Part shown: positions 1 through 6,557 of the stretch, in pieces
How the letters are laid out: every line of letters starts with the position of its first letter
Numbering within the stretch: position 1 is the stretch's first letter
From: JBFYKJ01 sp041306005
Lineage (GTDB): Archaea > Altiarchaeota > Altiarchaeia > JAFGQM01
Assembly: GCA_041306005.1 (NCBI GenBank)
Contig: JBFYKJ010000111.1
Location: 1 to 10,261 of the forward strand
Direction: 5' to 3'
Length of the DNA: 10,261 bases
Translations under genes and position numbers: made by a program
The notes under the pieces: model-generated
Databases searched by the model: none
What the model was told of the DNA's origin: nothing
Seen by the model: the letters and a program-made list of their open reading frames with translations, nothing else

Positions 1-627
1 ATCTGTCATCGGGGACCCCTCGAACAGCACCTCCGCGTTGACCGTGAAGATCTCGCCGGGCGTCAGCAACTGCTTGTCCAGCGACGCGGTGATCTCCAAA
101 TCCGGCGATATCGTGTCGGACTTGAACAGCGTCATGAACTCCCCGCCATACATCTTGCCGCTCTTCTCGATGACGACCGTTACCACGGCTTGGTATTCGC
201 CCTTGAAAGGGACGTTGACAGTCGCCCTCCAGTACGTGTCGTTGCCCTGTATAAGCTCTGTTCCCTCGGACTTGAGCACGGCCTCGCCGGAAGCGTAATA
301 AACGTCAAGCCGGTTGTACATCATGTTGAACTCGGTGCTGCCGTTCTTCCTTATCTTGTAGGCGAGCCCTATAGGGGGCATCCGGCTTATCGGGTACACG
401 GGCTCGACTGTCAGCCCGTCGCTGGGATACTGCGTCTCGTTGACGTTGAGCTCTAGCGGGAAGCTGCCGGTGAAGCCCTCGTAGGACGCCTCTATGACTA
501 TGTTATAGATGCCGGTTTCGGCCGGCGCGACGCCGACTGCGACCCATTCAGCGAGCCCGAACGGCATGCAGCTTGTCAAAAGCAGGGCGATGACTAGCAA
601 GCTGGCTGCTGACCTCGGGCGGTCCAT
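1..627 (-). CDS. Partial secreted protein, paralog A (N-terminal 209 residues)
   Basis: The reading frame starts at the ATG at 627 and runs open off the left edge, so only the first 209 codons are present. The protein begins with an Arg-containing n-region, a hydrophobic core and a likely signal peptidase I site FGLA|EW at residues 23-28. The rest matches the beta-rich N-terminal half of the next gene (B) without any gap: about 23 of 209 residues differ. The product is inferred to be exported, with the calcium-loop and Cys-rich parts lying beyond the window. One oddity is L17-T18-S19-C20, which fits a lipobox and is absent from the other two copies, so A might be a lipoprotein instead. The start is supported by a TATA element 28 bases upstream and by the identical position in B. 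Function is unknown; a surface-structure role is inferred. Confidence 0.9.
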   Translation of the reverse strand, partial: MDRPRSAASLLVIALLLTSCMPFGLAEWVAVGVAPAETGIYNIVIEASYEGFTGSFPLELNVNETQYPSDGLTVEPVYPISRMPPIGLAYKIRKNGSTEFNMMYNRLDVYYASGEAVLKSEGTELIQGNDTYWRATVNVPFKGEYQAVVTVVIEKSGKMYGGEFMTLFKSDTISPDLEITASLDKQLLTPGEIFTVNAEVLFEGSPMTD

Positions 628-648
628 TTTGCCAATAAGTTACGGGGG

Positions 649-660
649 AATATTAAAAAG
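649..660 (-). promoter_or_regulatory. TATA element for paralog A
   Basis: On the minus strand this reads CTTTTTAATATT, centred about 28 bases before the ATG at 627. Archaeal TATA boxes lie about 25 bases before the transcription start, so the transcript would be leaderless or nearly so. No Shine-Dalgarno sequence precedes the ATG. The layout is nearly the same as in front of paralog B, including a conserved AACTTA...GCAAA stretch just before the start. Confidence 0.7.
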
Positions 661-712
661 CGGGTTGCTAGCGCTATTTTAAAATGCTGACTCCATTTGG
701 TCGGCCGGCGTT

Positions 713-736
713 GCTTGGCTAAGGTATTAACCAAGC
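713..736 (-). terminator. Hairpin 3' of paralog B
   Basis: The minus-strand RNA forms a 10-pair stem, GCTTGGTTAA with TTAGCCAAGC, around a four-base loop UACC. One pair is a G-U wobble on this strand but a C-A mismatch on the other, which points to function in the minus-strand transcript. It begins 18 bases after the stop codon of paralog B. No clear U-run follows, so it may be a transcript-end stabiliser rather than a true intrinsic terminator. Confidence 0.5.
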
Positions 737-753
737 GGCGCAACTGGACTTAT

Positions 754-3255
754 CTATACGGGTATCCACTTCCCTGGTCCGTACCAATCGCCGGCGGCGA
801 AGCCCTCAGAGGTGGCTACCCCCCCTGCGATCCCGCCCACGGCCGCCCCTATCCCAAAGCCGAGGAGGGTCTTCTCGCAAAGGTCCTGCTCGTAGGCCCC
901 GCATATGACAGAGCCGAGGCCGCCGATTACCGAGCCGGCGACGCCCCCCACCACGGGCATCTCCCAGGCCAATACGAACCCTATCACCCCCGCCACTATG
1001 GGCAGCCAGTCCTCCAGGGGGTCGTCCTCTTCCTCCTCGCAATCCAGGTCCTCGCCGTCGCAATCGTTGTCAAAGCCGTCCTCGCAGGTCTTCGGGTCGT
1101 CGTGCTTGTCGTCAGTTTCAGCCTCCAGAGTATCATTCCAGGCCCACGAGTCGTTGCCGCCCCCTCCCGGGACGGCGCATTTCCATGAGGAGCTGCCGCA
1201 CAGTATGGTCTCGCACTCCCTTTCGGAGTTGCAGGCCACGTCGGCCGGGTTGTACCACTTAAACCCTTCCCTCCCGACGCCGCCGGTCGTCGCGCTATAG
1301 CCCGCCTCGTCCCCTCCTTCCCAGCTCGTCTTCCTGCAGATCAGGTAGTTGCCGTCGTCGACGCCCGCGGATGCGCCGGCGTCCCCGTCCTTTACCAGGA
1401 AGCACGGCGTCTGGCTGTTGCACTGGCACCAGTCGCCGGAGTAAGTGGTCGATGTCCTGTCGGTTAGCCCGTCGCAGTTGTTGTCCCTGCCGTCGTTGCA
1501 TATCTCGGTCTCGAAGCGGTAATCCTTCGGCGTCTCGTCCGTGCACCCTATGCACACGTAGTAGTCGTCCTTCTTGCCGCTGGTGTAGGACTTGACGCAC
1601 AGCACGTCCTCGTCGGTTATCCTGCCGTCCTTGTTGACGTCCGTGCAGCCCATCTTGTAGCCGCTTATCTGCTTCTTGTTGGCCAGCATGATCAGTATCT
1701 CGTCCACCTGGTCTATCCTGAGGTCCCCGTTTATGTCGCCCCTTATGCCCATGCAGCTGTCGAGCTTGTAAATGTTCATGCACGAGGCCGGTATCGTCGT
1801 CCCGGCGCTAAGGAGGGTCTCCGGGTCGTCGAGATCCAGGCCGGTGAACCACGCCAGGCACGCCTTGTCGGTGTCGGTTATCAGGCCGTCGCCGTTGAAG
1901 TCGCAGGTCTGGAGGACATCCTTGGACATCTTGATGTCCGCCTTGGCGAGCGATATCAGCTTGTCAAGGACCTCCCCGTCCTTGTCGTCTATGAACGCGC
2001 TGTTGTCGGTGTCGCACGCCAGCGGGGTGTCGTACTCAAGGTCCATGCATATGCCGCCGTGCAGGCCCCCGCTCCACTTCTTGGCCACGACGTTTGTGAT
2101 GCACGCCAAATCATCCTCGTCGACGTCCTCGTCGAGGTCGTAGTCCGCGCAGCCGATGTAATCTTCCCTCTGGCTCTGGCTGAGTGGGATTATCAGGTTT
2201 TGGAGGACCTCGACGTCGTCGATGTCTATCTTCTCGTCGCCGTCAAGGTCGCCTATCTTGGTGCTGTCGCAGATTATCGCGTTTATCGGTATGTCGCCGG
2301 TCACTGCAGCGAAGCACTGCACCAGCTGCGCCTCCTGTATCTGTATTATGTCGCTCTTCATGTCGTAGACGCACTTTCTCACATCCCTCATGTCCGTGCA
2401 GCCGCTGATGACCTCGTACGCCAGCGGGCACCGGGCTGATTTCTGCTTGCCGACGTCGGCGACGTATATCTTCATCCTCTCAAGGTAGTCCTGCCCGTCG
2501 GCGAAGACATTGACCTGGTAGACGCCCTCCGCGTCCGGCGCGGTCAGCTCGGTGGTGTAGAACCTGTCGCGGTCGTTCCATATCAGGTCCTTTACCTCGC
2601 CAAAGACGTTAGTCTTGAGCAGCTCGAGGTCGGTCATCGGGGACCCCTCGAAGAGCACCTCCGCGTTGACCTTGAAGGTTTCGTCGGGCGTCAGCACATA
2701 CTTGTCCAGCGACGCGGTGATCTCCAAATCCGGCGATATGGTGTCGGACTTGAACAGAGTCATGAACTCCCCGCCATACATCTTGCCGTTCTTCTCTATG
2801 ACTACGGATACCACGGCCTGGTATTCGCCCTCGAACGGGACGTTGACAGTCCCCCTCCAGTACGTGTCGTTGCCCTGCACGAGCTCGGTGCCCTCGGACT
2901 TGAGCACGGCCTCCCCGGATGCGTAATAAACGTCAAGCTGGGTGTACATCATGTTGAACTCGGTGCTGCCGTTCTTCTTTATCTTGTAGGCGAGCTCCAT
3001 CGGGGGCGTGCGGCTTATCGGGTACACGGGCTCGACTGTCAGCCCGTCGCTGGGGTATTGCGTATTATTCACGTTGAGCTCGAGCGGGAAGCTGCCGGTG
3101 AAGCCCTCGTAGGACGCCTCTATGACTATGTTGTAGATGCCGGTCTCGGCCGGCGCGACGCCGACTGCGACCCATTCGGCGAGGCCGAACGGCATGGAAC
3201 TCATTAGCAATAGTGATATCACGAGCAAGCTGACTGCTGACTTCGGGGGGTCCAT
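754..3255 (-). CDS. Secreted protein with dockerin-like calcium loops and MopE-like motifs, paralog B
   Basis: An 833-residue protein of unknown function, probably exported and held at the cell surface. Residues 1-26 are a signal peptide ending FGLA|EW. Residues 27-265 look beta-rich and Ig-like (inferred from composition). Six DxDxDG-type loops of the dockerin/EF-hand kind begin at residues 336, 371, 415, 452, 507 and 539; they form three pairs, each about 25-40 residues apart. Loop 415 is degenerate, with Ser at the fifth position. Two MopE-like motifs follow: CNDGRDNNCDG at 586 and CEDGFDNDCDG at 724. The region is very Cys-rich, suggesting disulfides outside the cell. Residues 750-813 are hydrophobic and Gly-rich, a likely membrane anchor. 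It is the middle copy of three tandem paralogs. The start is fixed by a TATA box 28 bases upstream. No enzyme motif is visible and no cohesin or glycosidase gene is nearby, so a cellulosome role is unlikely. Calcium-dependent folding is known for dockerins; adhesion is a guess. Confidence 0.92.
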   Translation of the reverse strand: MDPPKSAVSLLVISLLLMSSMPFGLAEWVAVGVAPAETGIYNIVIEASYEGFTGSFPLELNVNNTQYPSDGLTVEPVYPISRTPPMELAYKIKKNGSTEFNMMYTQLDVYYASGEAVLKSEGTELVQGNDTYWRGTVNVPFEGEYQAVVSVVIEKNGKMYGGEFMTLFKSDTISPDLEITASLDKYVLTPDETFKVNAEVLFEGSPMTDLELLKTNVFGEVKDLIWNDRDRFYTTELTAPDAEGVYQVNVFADGQDYLERMKIYVADVGKQKSARCPLAYEVISGCTDMRDVRKCVYDMKSDIIQIQEAQLVQCFAAVTGDIPINAIICDSTKIGDLDGDEKIDIDDVEVLQNLIIPLSQSQREDYIGCADYDLDEDVDEDDLACITNVVAKKWSGGLHGGICMDLEYDTPLACDTDNSAFIDDKDGEVLDKLISLAKADIKMSKDVLQTCDFNGDGLITDTDKACLAWFTGLDLDDPETLLSAGTTIPASCMNIYKLDSCMGIRGDINGDLRIDQVDEILIMLANKKQISGYKMGCTDVNKDGRITDEDVLCVKSYTSGKKDDYYVCIGCTDETPKDYRFETEICNDGRDNNCDGLTDRTSTTYSGDWCQCNSQTPCFLVKDGDAGASAGVDDGNYLICRKTSWEGGDEAGYSATTGGVGREGFKWYNPADVACNSERECETILCGSSSWKCAVPGGGGNDSWAWNDTLEAETDDKHDDPKTCEDGFDNDCDGEDLDCEEEEDDPLEDWLPIVAGVIGFVLAWEMPVVGGVAGSVIGGLGSVICGAYEQDLCEKTLLGFGIGAAVGGIAGGVATSEGFAAGDWYGPGKWIPV

Positions 3256-3278
3256 TTTTGCTATTAAGTTATTGTTTA

Positions 3279-3290
3279 TTGTTAAAAAGG
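3279..3290 (-). promoter_or_regulatory. TATA element for paralog B
   Basis: The minus strand reads CCTTTTTAACAA, centred about 28 bases before the ATG at 3255. It is the counterpart of the element before paralog A and predicts a leaderless transcript. The T-run also lies just after the hairpin behind paralog C, so it could serve as that hairpin's U-rich tail. Confidence 0.7.
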
Positions 3291-3306
3291 CTTAATGGCG
3301 GCCCTG

Positions 3307-3321
3307 GGCGGTTAAACCGCC
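3307..3321 (-). terminator. Hairpin 3' of paralog C
   Basis: A perfect inverted repeat GGCGGT-TAA-ACCGCC lies 7 bases after the stop codon of paralog C (3328). The stem has six mostly G-C pairs and a three-base loop. A T-rich stretch on the minus strand follows about 17 bases later and overlaps the TATA box of paralog B. A compact end-of-gene and start-of-gene signal is likely, but termination itself is inferred. Confidence 0.5.
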
Positions 3322-3327
3322 GCCCGC

Positions 3328-6051
3328 TCAATATGTTTCCGAGCAGCTCTCGTCGGCCCGGTCCCACTCCAGCTTGGTCGGGTCGTAGGGGGTCTTGTTG
3401 GCATTGGCGGCGCCGAGGGCTATGCTGGCGGCTTGAAGGGTCATTAGGGTGGCGGTTAAGGCGGCTAGCCCCCCTACACTGGCTATGTTAAGCAAGTTTG
3501 CGAGTGCAGTAGGGGCGACAGCGGCCAAAGACTGCCCAAACGTGGCAGTTCCGGCATTCAGAGCGGTTTGAGCCGCCTGTTGGGCTGTCGTGCCGGCTGT
3601 GGACACCGTAACCGTACCGGCCCCCGCCGCAGTGGCGATCCCTCCGCCAAGCGACCCGACAGCAAGCCCCAAGCTGAAGCCCGTCATCAGCGACTTTGTG
3701 ACAGGGTCGTCGATAAACATCCCCGCCCCGCTTAGGAGCACAGAGATTATAGCGACTATGAGCAGGCCAAGGCCGTCTAGCAGTATGGTCAAGACGGCCC
3801 CAAGTATCGCGCCTACAACGGCCATCACCCAGAACTCCCAAGCCCCGAACATACTTGGGCTCTCGCTCTCGTCGCATTCCTGGTCGCCGCAGACGCAGTC
3901 GTTGTCGTACCCGTCCTCGCACAGTTTCGGCGTATTCAGCGGATCCGAGGACTCATCGACATCATCGGGGTTTGCCCTCCAGTCCCACGACAGCCCGTCG
4001 AAAGAGCATCTCCACTGCGTTTCGCCGTGGCACTCCACGCTCTCGCAGCTTATCGCCTCACTGCAAACGAATGTGTCTGGCGTCAGCCAGAAGTACTCCT
4101 CAGGTTTCCCGGCGGGTGTCTCCCAGGAGACCATCCTGCAGGTCCTGACGTTCATGTCGTCCACTCCGGGAATCTGCCCCCCGTCATTGTCCCAGACATA
4201 GCCGCAGGGCGTCGCTTCGCTGCACTGGCAGAAGTCCGTGCCGTTTACGTCCGTCCGGTCCACGAGCCCGTTGCAGTCGTTGTCGTACCCGTCGTTGCAT
4301 ATCTCCATGCTGTTCCGGTACGCGTAGGGCGTGTACTCGTCGCAGCCTATGCAAACATAGTAATAATCCTTGTCGCCCTGCGTGTAGGCAAGGACGCACA
4401 GCACGTCCTCGAGGGATATGAAACTGTCCTCGTTGACGTCGGCGCAGGCCATGGAGTATCCGGCTATCTGCTTCTTGTAGATGAGCATCTCCAGTATCTC
4501 ATCCACCTGGTCTATATGCATGTCGCCGTTGATGTCGCCCCTTATCCCCTGGCAGTCGTCGAGCGTGTATATCGCCATGCACTCGCCGGGTATCACCTCG
4601 TCCTTGCTAAGGAAGGTCAAAGGGTCGTCCAGGTCAAGGCCCGCGAAGTACTCTATGCAGGCCTTGTCGCCCGCGTCGAGCTTCCCGTCCTGGTTCATGT
4701 CGCAGGCGCCCAGCTCCTGCTTCGACGAGGGGATGCCGGCGTCCGCGGCGTCTATCAGGTCCTGCAAAAAATCCTCGTCGTCAAAGCCTATGAACCCGTC
4801 CCCGGTCAGGTCGCACTTGAGGGGCGACTCGTACGTCGCGTTTATGCATACGCCTCCCATCAGGGTGCCGTGCCATTTGGTCGACACAGCGTTCGTCAGG
4901 CACGTCAGGTCGTCCTCATCGACATTCCCGTCCCGGTCGTAGTCCGCGCAGTCCTTGTATTTGAGTTGGTCGGCCTGCACGAGCGGGGTTATGTAGGTCT
5001 GCATGAGCCAGACGTCCTCGGTCTCAAGGCGCCCGTTCCCGTTCAGGTCCCCCTTGGCGTCCTTGGCGCAGGACAGCGTGCCCTCGATCCCGAATTTGGC
5101 CTGCGCAAAGCACAGGATGAGGTCTAGCTCCGCCACCTGTATGGCGCCGGCTTTGTAGTCGTAGACGCACTTCCGGGCGTCCTTCATGTCGGAGCACTCC
5201 CCGAGCTCCTCAAATGCGAGCGGGCACCTGCCGGACTTGGCGCCGCCGGGGTCCGCGACGAATATCATGTCGCTGGCCCCGAAACCCTGGCCCTCGCTCA
5301 GCACGCTTATCGGGTATACCCCTTCCCGCGACGGGGCGGTCATCTCCGCCCGGTAGGTGCCTGTCGCGTCGTCCCAGGAGAGCCCCTTGACCGTGCCAAA
5401 CATATTAACCCTGATGTCGGAGAGGTCGGTTATAGGCACGCCGTCGAACGACAGCTGGGCAGAGGCCTCGAACGCCTCGCCGGTGAGGAGCACCCTCTTG
5501 TCGAGGCTGTGGGTGAAGAGCAGGTCGGGGGATGCCGTGTCGGAAGAGAATGTGGTGGTTATGCCGCCCCGGTAGATGGTCCCGCCCTTCTCGGCCTCTA
5601 CCGAGACTACCGCGATATACTCCCCCTTCAGCGGGAGGTTGATGAGGGCGTGCCAGTGCCCGCTTTCGTTTCTCTCGAGCGGGATCGCGCCCGAGCTGAG
5701 CTCCACCTGGCCGGATGCGTAATAGAGCGTCAGGTTGCTGTGGATGAGGATGAACTCCGTCGAGCCGCCGACCTTGATGTAATACTTCAGGTCCACGGGC
5801 GTCTCGCGGGAGATCGGGTACATAGGCTCGATTGTCAGGTCGAGGCTCGGCGGGTTTGTCTCGTTCACCTGCAGCTTCAGCGGGAACGACTGGCTTAGGT
5901 TCGCATACGTCGCCCGGATGACTATATCATAAAGGCCCTCGCCCTCGGGCGCGCTGCCCAGGGCCATCCACTCGGCGAGGCCGAACGGCACTTGGGCTAA
6001 CAGGAACGAAGCTATGACCACTATGGTCGCCAGGGATCTGGGGCAGTTCAT
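3328..6051 (-). CDS. Secreted protein with dockerin-like calcium loops and MopE-like motifs, paralog C
   Basis: A 907-residue paralog of B with the same domain order but clearly more divergent. The signal peptide ends FGLA|EW (residues 23-28). Beta-rich segments occupy roughly 27-265. Six calcium-type loops begin at residues 335, 370, 414, 451, 506 and 538; loop 538 has Ser at position 9 and loop 414 has Thr at position 3. MopE-like motifs are CNDGYDNDCNG at 585 and CEDGYDNDC at 711. Residues 740-806 hold two or three hydrophobic stretches, then an Ala/Thr-rich tail and another hydrophobic stretch (about 845-882) make it 74 residues longer than B. The charged end (DRADESCSETY) carries one Cys. 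No in-frame start exists between the stop at 6121-6123 and the ATG at 6051. AAGAAGG directly abuts the ATG, too close for a good ribosome site. Function unknown; membrane-anchored surface protein inferred. Confidence 0.92.
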   Translation of the reverse strand: MNCPRSLATIVVIASFLLAQVPFGLAEWMALGSAPEGEGLYDIVIRATYANLSQSFPLKLQVNETNPPSLDLTIEPMYPISRETPVDLKYYIKVGGSTEFILIHSNLTLYYASGQVELSSGAIPLERNESGHWHALINLPLKGEYIAVVSVEAEKGGTIYRGGITTTFSSDTASPDLLFTHSLDKRVLLTGEAFEASAQLSFDGVPITDLSDIRVNMFGTVKGLSWDDATGTYRAEMTAPSREGVYPISVLSEGQGFGASDMIFVADPGGAKSGRCPLAFEELGECSDMKDARKCVYDYKAGAIQVAELDLILCFAQAKFGIEGTLSCAKDAKGDLNGNGRLETEDVWLMQTYITPLVQADQLKYKDCADYDRDGNVDEDDLTCLTNAVSTKWHGTLMGGVCINATYESPLKCDLTGDGFIGFDDEDFLQDLIDAADAGIPSSKQELGACDMNQDGKLDAGDKACIEYFAGLDLDDPLTFLSKDEVIPGECMAIYTLDDCQGIRGDINGDMHIDQVDEILEMLIYKKQIAGYSMACADVNEDSFISLEDVLCVLAYTQGDKDYYYVCIGCDEYTPYAYRNSMEICNDGYDNDCNGLVDRTDVNGTDFCQCSEATPCGYVWDNDGGQIPGVDDMNVRTCRMVSWETPAGKPEEYFWLTPDTFVCSEAISCESVECHGETQWRCSFDGLSWDWRANPDDVDESSDPLNTPKLCEDGYDNDCVCGDQECDESESPSMFGAWEFWVMAVVGAILGAVLTILLDGLGLLIVAIISVLLSGAGMFIDDPVTKSLMTGFSLGLAVGSLGGGIATAAGAGTVTVSTAGTTAQQAAQTALNAGTATFGQSLAAVAPTALANLLNIASVGGLAALTATLMTLQAASIALGAANANKTPYDPTKLEWDRADESCSETY

Positions 6052-6102
6052 CCTTCTTATGGCCGGCCGGCTACGCGCGGCGCCGTGTCCGGGCTGTGAT
6101 TT

Positions 6103-6111
6103 CCTATTTAG
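6103..6111 (-). promoter_or_regulatory. Possible TATA element for paralog C
   Basis: The minus strand reads CTAAATAGG about 56 bases before the ATG at 6051. If used, it would give a leader of about 30 bases, unlike the leaderless copies A and B. The stretch between it and the start is GC-rich with no other candidate. C could instead be read through from the DUF3467-like gene, whose stop lies 86 bases upstream. Confidence 0.3.
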
Positions 6112-6137
6112 CTTCCCTAACTAGGCCTGCCGCAAGC

Positions 6138-6470
6138 CTATCTTATGTACGTCTCGGTTTCGGGCTTCTTGGGCTTCTCTTTCTCTATCTTCTTCTTGCT
6201 CTTGAGCTCCTTGTCTATCTTCGAGAGCGATTCCGCGAGCGCCTTTTGCAGGCCGAGCGCAGTCAGCGGCGATATGACGATTTTATCAGTCGGCTTTTGC
6301 GTGGTCATGTCCAGGAAGACCAGCTGGAGGTGGGCCTCCTTGACGATCTTGCCCTTTTCATCCTTCCCCGCCTTGACCGTGTGGGCGACGACGGCTTCGT
6401 CGGCGTACGTGGGCCTGACAAAGCTGTTCGTGATGTTCTGCTGGATAGTCCTAAGCATCTGGTTTTCCAT
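6138..6470 (-). CDS. DUF3467-like small protein
   Basis: A 110-residue soluble protein. The layout resembles DUF3467: YADEAVV at residues 22-28, a strand LQLVFLD at 48-54, then IVISP at 64-68 followed by a helix, LGLQKALAESLSKIDKEL. DUF3467 members have the same order: YAN...v, a hydrophobic strand, then a v.SP.h...l..aL.e.l..y helix. The family is small, cytoplasmic and has no known biochemical function. Residues 88-102 form a Lys/Glu-rich tail (KSKKKIEKEKPKK) that could bind nucleic acid or acidic partners; that is a guess. The ATG at 6470 has a TATA box 26 bases upstream, so it appears to have its own leaderless transcript. It lies between the permease and paralog C on the same strand, with gaps of about 87 bases on each side. 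Family match made by eye, moderate certainty. Confidence 0.8.
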   Translation of the reverse strand: MENQMLRTIQQNITNSFVRPTYADEAVVAHTVKAGKDEKGKIVKEAHLQLVFLDMTTQKPTDKIVISPLTALGLQKALAESLSKIDKELKSKKKIEKEKPKKPETETYIR

Positions 6471-6490
6471 GTTAGTATAATGGCGCTGGG

Positions 6491-6504
6491 GTTTAAAATA
6501 GGCT
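6491..6504 (-). promoter_or_regulatory. TATA element for the DUF3467-like gene
   Basis: The minus strand reads GCCTATTTTAAAC, centred about 26 bases before the ATG at 6470, with no Shine-Dalgarno sequence between. This predicts a leaderless transcript, like those of paralogs A and B. Confidence 0.65.
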
Positions 6505-6557
6505 TGCGGGCAAACAACATACCTTCTTTACACTACAAAACCGCATAACCCCCTACA

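Larger units (their letters stand above)
1..660 (-). repeat. Tandem duplication, copy A (matches 2629-3288)
   Basis: Positions 1-627 align with 2629-3255 at a constant offset of 2628 bases (876 codons), with no gap and about 64 mismatches counted by hand. Similarity continues into the promoter, where the T-rich TATA element and the last bases before the ATG match. Differences cluster in the signal peptide (about 19 in positions 541-627), while 481-540 has only two. The repeat unit is a whole gene with its promoter and runs past the left edge. Confidence 0.85.

Noticed and set aside
697..1188. A 163-codon plus-strand frame overlapping the 3' end of paralog B
   Set aside because: It is antisense to the hydrophobic and acidic C-terminus of B, with no recognisable start signal or protein features.
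4027..5127. A 366-codon open frame on the plus strand inside paralog C
   Set aside because: It lies wholly antisense to a well-supported gene. Its Val/Leu/Ala/Arg-rich translation is what the complement of Asp- and Gly-rich codons gives, and no domain or promoter was seen.
754..6051. Cellulosome-type dockerins
   Set aside because: The loops resemble dockerins, but there is no cohesin, glycoside hydrolase or scaffold gene in the window, and the six loops sit inside one large anchored protein.
6123..6140. Hairpin TAGGC/GCCTA at the stop codon of the DUF3467-like gene
   Set aside because: It has only five pairs with a loop of about eight bases and overlaps the stop codon, too weak to call a terminator.
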